This document shows positions 24,955 to 35,410 of a stretch of DNA of 64,000 bases, piece by piece. The notes beneath the pieces are model-generated. The model worked only from the letters and a program-made list of their open reading frames with translations, searched no databases and was not told the DNA's origin. How positions within the stretch are numbered: the stretch's first letter is position 1; each line of letters opens with the position of its first letter. The DNA lies in assembly GCA_030268105.1 (NCBI GenBank), contig BSDZ01000112.1:434001-498000 (forward strand), written 5' to 3'. The position numbers and the translations under genes were made by a program. The DNA is from Volvox africanus. Lineage: Eukaryota > Chlorophyta > Chlorophyceae > Chlamydomonadales > Volvocaceae.

Positions 24955-27900
24955 ATGGCCTACAATCCAGACACCATGTCGTTTGATGTTCCCGACACCG
25001 ACACGATTTACGTCAGCGGTCTTCCACCCAACACAACGGAGCAAGGTGTGGCGGCGGGCCCAAAGCTCGCTGGCCGGGTAGCCCGGTTATGGGCTGTTGC
25101 GTGTCTCCCCAACGGTCTATGGGGCACAGCGCACGGGTGATGAGGGCCGCGCCGGGGCCTCTCTGCAGATCTGGCCGAGTACTTCGGTTCTATCGGACTT
25201 ATAAAGATTGACAAGAAGACCAAGAAGCCGAAGATTTGGCTGTACCGTGACAAAGCAACGGGAGAGCTCAAAGGTGACGGAACTGTCACTTATGACGACC
25301 CGTTCTCGGCAGCATCGGCTGTGCAGTGGTTCGGGAACAAGGAATGGAAAGGTGCGTCATTCAGCTTAGCCGATCCATATAATATGATATGTCAGTTGTA
25401 TACTGGCGTATCCTTTATGTTACAGCGCGAACAAGTGACTTCTTACTTTAATGGACGTGTTGGAAGGCTACGCCTTATGCACGCTCCGCTACATACAGTT
25501 TTGCATGAACTCATCGTCTTACACAATGCTTCATTTAGAGTATGGGAGGCTTCGATATGCAGCTTATAGTAACCGCGTCCTTCCACTTTGCCCTTGATGC
25601 TGCAGGCTCGCTGCTACAGGTCACCTTATCTCAAAAAAAGCAAGCCGGTGGGGGCTATGGTGGAGGCTATGGAGGCGGCGGAGGTGGAGGTGGGGGCTAC
25701 GGTAGGCACGGAGTGATTACCGTGTGGGTCATGGCGGATGTATGATGTCTACTCTTGAAGTCAGGAAAGCACTTTTCCATTGGCCATACTGTCGCCACAA
25801 CAATTCTTATTGCCACGGCGGCTCTTAACCGTGTTGCCAAGGCTCTAGCACCTGGGCTCTTAACTTGCAGGCGGCGGAGGTGGAGGATACGGCGGGTACG
25901 GTGATGGGTACAACAGCGCTCCTCCCCCTGGTGCGTAAAACCTTTCCTGATGGAGGTTGTAGCTGACGACGATTGCCGAGCCATATCAACATGCCGACTT
26001 CTACGTAAGTTTTTACGACAGTTGCAAGCCAATGAACTAAAGATGCGTGGTTATCTCCTTGTTTGTAGACATGGGCGGCGGTGGAGGCGGTTATGGTGGA
26101 GGCGGTGGAGGCCAAGGGGGCGGCCGTCCCGGCGACTGGGGTTGCAGCAAATGTGGCAACAACAACTTTGCGTTCCGCCAGAAGTGTCACAAGTGCGGCA
26201 CACCGCGTTCGTCTGCAAGTGGTCCAGGCGGTGGTGGTCCAGGTGCGCCAGGTGTTCAGGTGCTAACATGATCGTGACCTGCTAAGGTGGTTCTGGCAGC
26301 GCAAGCCGACACTATTGAATCAAGTGCAGCGATTTTAAGAATCGCAAACTAGTGCTCTGTTCTCACATCACACTGTCGCCCAGTCATTAATGTATCATAC
26401 AGATATGTTTCCGACGATCATGAAGTGCGCACATCGATGGTTGCTTCCCATTTGTTGTGCTAATGCAGCACCAGGCGGTGCAAATGGAGGCTACGGCGGC
26501 GGTGGCGGCTACGGCGGAGGTGGCGGCGGCGGTGGTGGTGGTGGCTATGGCGGCGGCAATGCTGGTAGCTACGGCGGCGGCGGTGGCAGTGGTGGTGCTG
26601 TGGGTGGCGGCGGTAGCTATGGGGGCGGCGGCAGTGCTGGTGCCGCCGCTGCTGGTAGCTTCGGCGGTGGCGCAGCTGCTGGCTACGGGGCCGGCAGTGC
26701 CCCCCCGGCAGGTGCTCCGCCATCAAGCGAGAAGGCACGTGTTGTCGCCGCACCACAGGGCCCTCCTGGCCTGTTCGCGCCGGATGACTGGCCATGCCCA
26801 AGCTGCGGCAATGTGAACTGGGCCCGCCGTAACAAGTGCAACATGTGTGGGACATCTAAGCCGGGTGAGTGTGAGCGACATGTAAGCATAGGGCCACATG
26901 AAGGGTCGAGGCGTAAACAGATTGGCGATTAAGTGGCTGAACAGGACAGTAAGGTACAGATTGCATTAAAGCCTTAGTTAGGACTGGTCTCTACCCTTAC
27001 TTGTGTTTATGCCATGATTAAGGGCTGGCTGTCTCGTGCGTCCATGCATCGGGTTGTGCAGGCACTATGGATATGAAGCGTGAGGGTCAAGCTGGAGGCT
27101 TCAAGGAACTCGATGAACAGGAACTCGAGGAGGCCAGACGGCGGCGTAAAGAATACGAAGACCAGGATGTGTAAGTATTCCGGGGTATCAATTGTTCTAT
27201 GGGCTTAGCTTGAGGTGATGTCTAGCGCATGGCCATTACGAGCCATCCTTTGCGCGTGGCTTATTAATTTGCACATAGTCCCCCGCCTCGCGTTGATCTT
27301 TGTGGCCGCAGCTCTGAAGCTACGTCTGCGCTTTAGTTTGCTATCCCTGCTATCCAGGACGTTATTAAGCTTCTCCAATTCTGTGCTATGGTATCTTTGT
27401 ATGCCAGGTATGATGAGTTTGGCCGGCTGAAGAAGCAGTTCCGGGGGACGAGCGAGGCAGACCGTAAGGCCCGTGAGGAGGCGGCTCTCGCTCGGCTGCG
27501 TGGTGAATACAATCCTGCACCGAGCGCGGCGGTAAGGGGGGCTAGAAGGGGTTTCGTTGGGTTAGGGTGATTGGCTTGGGACCGTCTTTAGTGGCGAATA
27601 TGTTTTTTATTCTCTAGGTCTTGAATCCTGGATTGTTCTTCATGTTGTCTGTTCACACAATGCATTTCATACCTTGCTTTTATGATCCAGCCGATTTTGG
27701 CTTCCTTTATTATTTTTCCGTTACATTAGAGTCCAGCTGTGTACTCTTGATGGGAATTGCAGGAACGAACTGGAGGATATGGTGACGACCGTGGAGGCCG
27801 TGGTGATGATCGACGGGATCGTCGCTCACGGAGCCGCAGCCGCAGCCGGGAGCGCGGTGGAGATGTTGCCCGGGGTGGTGGCTATGGCCGCAGCGGTGAT

Positions 27901-27966
27901 CGTGATCGGGGCGGTGATCGCGGCCGGGGTGACGGCTATGGTGCTCGTGGGGACCGCCGCTACTAA
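24955..27966 (+). CDS. FUS/TAF15-like RNA-binding protein (RRM, two RanBP2 zinc fingers, Gly-rich)
   Basis: Nuclear RNA-binding protein of the FET/TAF15b type, expected in transcription and pre-mRNA processing. Nine exons: 24955-25045, 25169-25351, 25606-25701, 25871-25930, 26069-26242, 26469-26864, 27062-27170, 27408-27531, 27763-27966; 1437 nt, 478 residues. Order of domains: RRM at about 16-105 (RNP2 TIYVSGLP; a degenerate RNP1 near GELKGDGTVTYDD), a Gly/Tyr-rich region, and a RanBP2 zinc finger near 165-187 (DWGCSKCGNN...CHKCG). A long GGYGGGG low-complexity stretch follows, then a second zinc finger near 306-330 (DWPCPSCGNVNW...CNMCG). Next is a charged helical segment with FGRLKKQFR, and last an Arg-rich RS/RGG tail with RRSRSRSRSRERGG. 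The Gly-rich regions suggest phase separation, by analogy with FUS. Every exon join keeps phase; the exon ending at 26242 rather than 26259 was chosen because only that keeps frame with the next exon. Confidence 0.92.
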
Positions 27967-28664
27967 CAGTGTCCTGATTAAGATACTTTGGGACCACTGA
28001 TGAGGGGTATGTGCGTTTGCCAGATGACCCCATGAGAGGTCAACTGGGTAAAGGGCAGCCTGTGACTGTGCGTGGTAAATTTAAAACTTGCTGCTGCGGC
28101 TGGACTTGCGACTTCGGATTGCCGTCGGAAAGATGGGTATGGGAACGATACAGGGGCTGCTCGGTTAACTGACAGAGCGCAGAGTACATGTTTTGAGGAT
28201 TAGTGCCCTTGAGAGAGCAATTTGCTATTGGTGAATCGCTCTTATCAATTCCGCTGAATTTCAACTCTGCGCCTTATGCATGGATGCTCGGCATCCGGAT
28301 TTTGGGATACACTGGCCCACGCTGGTGATGTTCATCGCTGACGGACACGGCAAGTCCTATGGGGATGTCTACTGATTGCTGATGCGGTTGCGTGGGTTGG
28401 GTTTTACATATCGTTCAGGCTGTTGACAATGTCTCTGATAAGGTTACGACGCGTCAAAGTCCTTGTTTCTTGCTCACCTACGATCCCGGCAACTTAATGT
28501 TGCGCTGCTATGTAGCATCTCAGTTAACTTGGCTAGTCAGCTTAACTTTTGGTTTCAGGCCATTACTGCGTGTGCCGCCTCTTTTCGCCGGAAGTTGCTG
28601 CTGAACAGGCTTATTCAGCGCTCGGGCTAGTTTGGATGACGAACCGCAAAATGTCAGGTACACA

Positions 28665-28669
28665 TGTAA
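28665..28669 (+). terminator. Possible poly(A) signal TGTAA of the FUS-like gene
   Basis: The TGTAA I picked out lies 699 nt after the stop. Long 3' UTRs are common in this group, so it is plausible but not proven. Confidence 0.4.
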
Positions 28670-29655
28670 AAGGATGTGAGCTACGAGGGTCACGGAATAC
28701 GTATGGGACCATCACTCCACGGATCTAAATTACGAATTTCCAGTTTTGGTAAGGGTCCAGTGGCATGTACAGAGGCATGTAGGGGGAAGTGTCCACACGC
28801 AGCTGGAGGAACGGGAAAATTTGGTGTCCTGAAGGGAATCGTAAATGGACATGACTGAAACTCGATTGTTCCACCGTCCTGGTGTTGTACAGCGAAGAGA
28901 TATCTACCAGATAGATGCCCGTGCGTGTAGTGTATGCTATAATAACGACGATAACTGCATCGGGGAGACCCGGGACTGTAGGCGACGTGCACAGCACGTG
29001 GGCATTCTAGTCGACGGTACCCGCATAGGTTTTATTGTTTGAACCGGTTTTTTGCTTCCTTGTTGGGCTACACTGTTAGGACAGGAGGGCTCCAGAATCG
29101 TCGTACAAGTGTTGTTCACAAGTGCGGAGGAGCCTATTGCAGAGGGTCCGGCGCATGTGCGACTTTACAGTGCTGGCTAGAGGTGTAGAAGAAAGAGGAT
29201 TAGGCAGGCGCGAACTGGGAGTGCGGTTAACCGCATATCGGTGTGATGATCTATTAGGTAGATGTCACAAAACCGGTTTGATGGAACAAAACGCACAAGA
29301 GCCAAATTCAAACGGTATCGTATGCAACATGTATGAGGTCGAGTTTTTATACAGTTCGAGAATTATTGGCTGCTGCCGGTCCGTTCCAAGCAAGCGAGCT
29401 AGCTCACATGGAACCGGCTGTATGGGATATGTCTAAAATTAGGAAATAAATTTGGTAGTTATAAATAGATGGATACATTTAAAGCGTCATTTGAGAATTC
29501 AGATGAGACGAGACGACCGTAACGCCGTACAACGTACGGACACTTAGAGAGAGAACAGGCAAATGCTAAAGATATTTGCGGCTGGTCATATTCCATCATA
29601 TGCAATAGAGCTTTCCTTATATCTATTATCGACTCCTTTTCTGACGTCCTACAAA
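28670..29655. other. Gene-free interval upstream of MORN3
   Basis: Nothing recognisable; expected to hold the promoter and 5' UTR of MORN3. Confidence 0.5.
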
Positions 29656-32600
29656 ATGCCGCCTAATATTCCCGGCACACTTACTGCTAAATCATTGCGA
29701 AGCGATGAACAATTATGGAAGACATCTGACCAAAAGGTTAGATTGGGAGGTCATCAAACTGTTCCTTCCCATCTCGAGCGATAAAATCGTTTTATTTGTA
29801 TTATTTGTTAGGCACAAAAAGAAGGCCCTCATCATACAGTTTTCTGGACAACGGGCGAACGATATCAGGGCGCATGGAAGGACAACAAGAAACATGGTGG
29901 GTTACCATTGCGAGTACACTTCATGAACCCAATCTTATGTAACCGTTCATAATCCTGGAATGATATCACATCATATAACAATACTTAGGTTTGTGGGTTT
30001 ATCTCTAGAACCCTACGAACTCCAGGGTCTAAAATGAATTAACCCGCCATGCAGGCAAGGGTACCGTAATCTACAAAAACAGTGACAAGTACGAAGGCGA
30101 TTGGGCGGAGGACATGCGCCACGGGCTGGGGACCCTTTGGCTGTACCGGGACGGAAAGTACATCGTACGTTACAACGGCGAATGGCGACACGACCAGCCC
30201 AACGTAAGACGCCTCCGAACGAACCCCGGTCCCCATCAGGGGTATAATGGCATGGCCTCAGAGCGGCATCTCATACATACCCCAAAGCACCTCCAACACT
30301 GTTGAGCATCCTCAGACCAAAACGCAAATCCCCGCCGGAAGGATCAAACGATATTATGCCATGCGACTCATGAGACCCATTGATTCAGCAGGTTATGGTA
30401 GCTGCCAAAGAGGAAGGCGCCAGGATGAGCACAGGGGCACCGAAACCATCACGTTTCCTTTCCCCGCAAAGCCCCTTTTCTCCCTTCCCCAGCTTGCCCG
30501 CTACCTCCCTCGACCTAAGAGATTCTATAACTGATGCTCCCAAACCCCATTCCGAGCAAGCTTTTCCCAATTCCTGCCCGTCGGCAGCAATCACGCCCAT
30601 CGCCTGGCCCTGAGGGAGGGGGAACCGGGAACCGGGGAGGGAGGGAGGAAGCGGGAAATCTGATGTGGCTAATTAATGTGCACATAACTGGCTGAATGGC
30701 GTGTCAAGCCGCTGGCGCGTGATCCATTCCATCATTTAAGCGCACCGTGTATGGGGGGCCGGGAGATTGGTATGGTAGCTGCCAAGGAGGAACACCATAG
30801 CAGGATGTGAGAACAATTTCCCCACCAGGTCCCGTCCCACCCCGTCCCATTTGTGGCGGATTACAGTTATGTTCCGCAGTTGCGCTCCGCGGCGTGATCC
30901 CTCCCTCCCTCCCTCCCTCCCTTCCTCCCTCGCTAACCGTAACCTCGAGGTGAGACTTGATAGGCACATCTGCCGGTAATTTCCGACCCTTTCCTTTTCC
31001 CATCCTCTCTCCCGCGTTTCTTCTCTTGACTTCGGCGGCCGTCTGCCTGGCTCTTCCGTCGCCTCCTGACCGGCATTCTGATTCTTCGTGTTGCAAATGT
31101 TAACTTCTCAGGGGCATGGTACGTACTTCGCGGACAATGGCGATACTTACGAGGGCGAGTGGCACAACGGCAAACGACACGGGAAAGGCCGGGCGGTGTA
31201 CGGCGGGCGGCCTGTGGATGGTTTTGGAGGGGACGTATACGAGGGCTACTTCGAAAATGATGTCAAGTGAGAGCGGGCACCGGAAGGCACTCCTGACGAG
31301 GATGCTGGGTCTGGTAAAGGCCCCGGAGTTTTGCAGCAGCAGCATAAGCAACAGTAACAAAAAACAGCAGCAGTAACAACGCATTGATAACGTTGATAAA
31401 ATTGCAGATTGCTGCTGCAGTTTTAAGGCTCTCCGATTTTCCCAGGCCATGGAATATGTCATATTCCACATCTCGCGCATCCGTCCCCCCACATACCCCT
31501 ACCCTCACCCCACACATAGCTAGGTTAGCTAGGGTTCAGTTTGGATTTCGGAGGCCTGAGGGCGGGCGGCTTAAGAACCGGGGCCTAAGATTCATACGCG
31601 TCAAGACACGAACCCGCAGTGTAACCAAAACAGGCTTTTATTAATGTGGTTATATCTTGTTGTATCATCATTGACTTCCTGTCCCGCGCATATCCCCCTC
31701 CAGGAGTGGCCCTGGAACCATGATGTACGCTAATGGGGATGTGTATGAGGGATTGTGGGCCAGCGACCAGAAGAACGGCACTGGGACGTACTTCTACATG
31801 AGCAAGGGGAAGCGGTGAGGGGAGGGGGATGGTCAGGGCTTCTGGGAAGGGGCACAGGGGGAAAGCAAAGTTTAAGGAGCGCGGGCTGGTTGATGCAATT
31901 AAGGCGCGGTGCGATCCACGGGTCCAGCATCAGGGAAGAATCCCGATATCTGTGAGTGTTAGTTTGTCCTGCCAGCAGAGATGAAGGACGAACTGAAGTT
32001 GAAACTTAAAATAAATCATGAATAAAGGAAATATAACATGCAAATATATAACAGAAGTATAATATGAAGATTAAAACTTACAGATGCATGGAACTGAAAA
32101 ATGAAACTTTACTGAACCTGAAGTCCAAACCGAAGTATCCTGCAGTGGAATTCTCTGCCTGCTGTTTGTTGCTAAATGCTGTCCTGTCCTCCACCAGGAC
32201 ACTGCCCTGATTTATCCTCCTTGAAGTTTACCCTCACACCAACTCACGCCACCAATCGAACCCTGATCACCACCCGTTACCATCATGTTAGGTGTAGTAG
32301 TTGAGAGCTGCAAAGGCCTCTCGAGATGCTGATAGGGTGCTTCTGCACCTTGATATTGTGCTGGTATATGCCGTACATGTACGACTACTACAGTAGGCCT
32401 CTATCCTACCATTGACAGTTGATAGGGCAGAAATTTGAATGAAACATCGTCGACATGAGAGCAGTCATAAAATAATCAGGATTCACCCAAGAAGGGGCAA
32501 AGCCCGGCTGGCTTTTTATCCAATAAATACGACCCTTCCGCGAAGTCGGGTTGTGCGCACGAGTTAGCTCTAGAATTACTACGGTTATCCGAATAGTAAG

Positions 32601-33914
32601 TACCATCAAATAAACTAAACTTATTATGAGCCATTCACAGTTTCACAATATTTGAAGATATACTTAGACATGCATGGCTAAAGTTTTGAGACAAGCATAT
32701 GACACACCTGGCAGGATCAACTAGGTAGCTCCTTCGGATAGTAGTCGCAAATCCACCACGCACACGTCTGTGGTAGTATATATATATACTGCCGTGTGGT
32801 AGTATAGGATCCTGCTCAACAATCCTCGATGCACCACATATTTTGAGAGTGACATTTGCAGGACATCATCCACTGTAAAGGTGCTAACCCATTGTGATAT
32901 TTATTTCACGATATAGCAAAGCACAATGAGAACAAGGCAGAGCAAGCACTCGCAGGGTCAGGTTCATCTTGCACGCCCTTGAGACATCTCATATCACGAA
33001 GCCTCTCTGTGTTGTATCTCTCTGTGATAATACCTGCCAAACTGTTTAGCCCCGATCGGAAGATGTCCAGTTCATCTTGAATTCCAAACCTTAGATACCC
33101 CAGGATACTACACTCTGAGGACTCCCTTGGCCCTTCATCCACGTTCTCAGAAGCATTGGCCGGATGTTTACTCTTCATGTGACATGCTCAATATCATACA
33201 TAGCCCTCTATGATGTGTAGACGCACGCACAACAGAGTTTCACCATCTTCTCGAAGGGAAGCCATCTCACTAGCTTAAGGCATCACAGCTGAGAAGCGCG
33301 CTCAAGCTGTTGCCGATGTTATGGTAGCCAGAACTCTAAAAATGAGTCATTAGTCACAATGGCTACTTGCACAAGCCGTCCCATCCGGGTTGGTACTTTG
33401 GGACACATTAAAGGCATTCCCAAGACCACAAGCCATATAGTTAAGGAAAATCGCATAAGTGTAGTATCCTGGGGTGTCTATGTCTATGTCTACGGGTAGT
33501 AGTGTCCAGGATAGACCATGTATGATCATCTTCCGATCGGGCCTTTGCTACATGTTGGCGGACATGTACGACAGAGATGCAACAATAAGCTCATTATGTA
33601 CAAGATTGGAAGCCAAAACACAGCCCAAGCACCAATAATGCATAGGAATACCAAGTCTATGCTGATACTTAGCTGGGGAGGCCTGTGGGTTTCCTTACCA
33701 TAACCCCACGATCTGCTGCATGCTGCCCGGGTGCGCTCTCTACAGCTTTGACGGCGTGTGGGCAGACGGCTGCATTAAGTGTGGCACCTACAGCGAGATC
33801 CACACACCTCCACCGGGCACACCGGGAGCGCTACCGCCAGTCGAATTACGTAATGCTGACAAGGTGCTGGCGGAGGCGACCATGGAGGCGGCGGCCCAGG
33901 CCTCCAGGCGGTAG
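29656..33914 (+). CDS. MORN3: MORN repeat-containing protein 3
   Basis: Six exons: 29656-29736, 29812-29896, 30055-30203, 31112-31266, 31704-31814, 33746-33914; 750 nt, 249 residues (human MORN3 is about 240). It contains about seven MORN units, for example RYQGAWKDNKKHGKG, KYEGDWAEDMRHGLG, TYEGEWHNGKRHGKG, VYEGLWASDQKNGTG and RFDGVWADG. The N-terminal LWKTSDQKAQKEG and the C-terminal DKVLAEA match the ends of animal MORN3, so this is the orthologue and not merely a MORN protein. In animals MORN3 is linked to sperm and ciliary structures, so an axonemal or basal-body role in this flagellate is an inference. Introns are GT-AG. The last intron (31815-33745) is the longest and carries an antisense 18S rRNA fragment and an unidentified open frame. 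Confidence 0.92.
30898..30925. repeat. (CCCT)n microsatellite
   Basis: About seven CCCT units in the third MORN3 intron. Confidence 0.85.
32370..32727 (-). pseudogene. Fragment of the 5' end of 18S rRNA (diverged)
   Basis: Read on the minus strand from 32727, the sequence starts TACCTAGTTGATCCTGCCAG and goes on through the universally conserved words CATATGCTTGTCTCAAA, GCCATGCATGTCTAAGTAT, TAGTTTATTTGATGGTAC, CCGTAGTAATTCTAGAGCTA, CCAGCCGGGCTTTGCCC, GATGTTTCATTCAAATTTC and TGCCCTATCAACT. This is about the first 350-380 nt of eukaryotic nuclear 18S rRNA, and it then loses similarity. It differs from typical green-algal 18S at many positions (a T where the canonical C of CTGGTTGAT stands, extra bases after CCTGCCAG, changed loops). 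It lies inside the last intron of MORN3 on the opposite strand and has no rRNA downstream, so it cannot make a working rRNA. Identity is sure; whether it is a decayed copy of the host rDNA or of foreign origin is open. Confidence 0.88.
32906..33178 (-). other. Unidentified open frame in MORN3 intron
   Basis: A 90-residue minus-strand frame with a protein-like composition (e.g. SILGYLRFGIQDELDIF). No domain recognised. It may be a remnant of a mobile element; a chance frame is also possible. Confidence 0.25.
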
Positions 33915-34009
33915 CAAGTGCAGAAGCGGCAGTAGCTGGTTTAGCGGCTTCACTGATCGTTGCAGACAGGGTGTTCTCCCCCGTGTGGTATCATGATAAT
34001 GATGAGGAT

Positions 34010-34058
34010 GTCTAATTCTGACGTTGAATCGTGCGCTTTTCTTAGAGCATGAGACAAC
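34010..34058 (+). repeat. Dispersed repeat, copy A
   Basis: About 48 nt, including ctgacgttga and cttagagcatgagacaac, also found at 63204-63254 with a few differences. Here it lies about 100 nt after the MORN3 stop codon. Confidence 0.65.
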
Positions 34059-35194
34059 ACAGGGCGCGCGTTCGGGCTCCACGAGGCCCCAAGTACAGGG
34101 TGGCAGCACCTGGGGGAGGGGGGAGGGCAGGGCAACATAGCTTCAATGTTAGCGGCAGGTACGACAATCCTAGTAACAAGACTTCCATTGCGACCCGCTG
34201 CTGTTATGTTCATGTTTATGTTCTACTACATGGGGAACAGTGAATAGCATGGTTAGCAGGTTGGTCGGCTTTAGTGGACAGCGCAGGTTTTTGCAACCAT
34301 TATAGTGTAGGCAGCTGCAGGAAAGTACGGGCTTTGTGTGTGGGGGGAAGGTGCATGTGTGTGTAGGGGGTGGTTACGCGGGGAGACTGGATGAACACGT
34401 GTGTGTGTATGCCTGCAGGCGCAGGGGCACCAAGATACAGGGCAGATGCGCAGTCTACTTCTCACCGGTGGGAAAGAAAGGGGAGCGGGGAGGGGGCAGT
34501 TGTCGGCTTCAAAGTGGTAGTGATGGGCGATGGTGCAGCTGCTTAGTGGGGGGCACCGTGGCAGTGGTGGGGATGATCGTGGTGATGGTGGGGGTGGGGG
34601 GTGATGACATGTAGATACTGCGAAGAGACGAAAGGAAAGAACTGCTCTGGTGCGCAACATGAAGAAATTTGCATGTACGGAGTCGCCGGTGGTGATTGTT
34701 TGTGTGGGACTGCACTACCATTTTTATCTATCGGGGTTCTGAAACTTCTCATTGGCTGTATCTGTTCTCCCTTTTCTCTCTCTCTCTGTCTCGGCCCCTT
34801 TGTGTCTCTTTCCCCCTTCTCTCTGTCCCCTTGCGGTCTGCGTGTTTGTGTGTGTGTTGCGAGCAATTTTCCACACCGTCCCTCCCCTTGAGCAGTGGGC
34901 ACTGCGTCGTATGCTATGGCCATGCGTGACAGTACTGTAAAAGCCATACAAGCCAAACCATCTGACACACTTTATTCAGCGACTCACGCCATTTAGCAAG
35001 GGAAATTTTGGAAATGAATGCAGCAGGCTTTGTGGTCCCACGTGACGGGATGGACTACGCTGTTTTCCGTAGGCGCAGGGTCCGAGGGGACCAGTGCGTG
35101 GGAGGGGCGCAGTGAATTCATTCAATGCATGCCGTACATTTCATGCATCAGGAAATCTGGGTTTGCAGGTAGAAGTACACACCCAACAAGACTG

Positions 35195-35410
35195 GCGCTG
35201 TGGCCGGGCCCGGGTGGTCCCTGTGGGCCCGCGGGCGGCCCGGGCGGGCCGCCCGGCGGGGTCCCGCCCTCCCCCACCGGGGGGCCCCCGCCACCGTAGG
35301 GTATTGTTCTGCCCATTTGCATCGCCCGGTCTCTCTACGCGTTCATCTGGGTTTCCCGGGCGGCCCGGGGGGGGGCCCCGGGGGGGCCGGGGAGTCCCGA
35401 CCCCGTGGAC
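35195..35410. other. GC-homopolymer island
   Basis: Dense runs of 4-9 G or C, such as ggcccgggcgggccgcccgg and a nine-G run near 35370. Capable of G-quadruplex formation. No coding function is assigned. Confidence 0.7.

Noticed and set aside
26069..26259. Alternative donor at 26260 in the FUS-like gene
   Set aside because: It breaks the phase with the following Gly-rich exon; the donor after 26242 keeps it.
26460..26855. His/Arg-rich minus-strand frame
   Set aside because: Shadow of the Gly-rich exon of the FUS-like gene.
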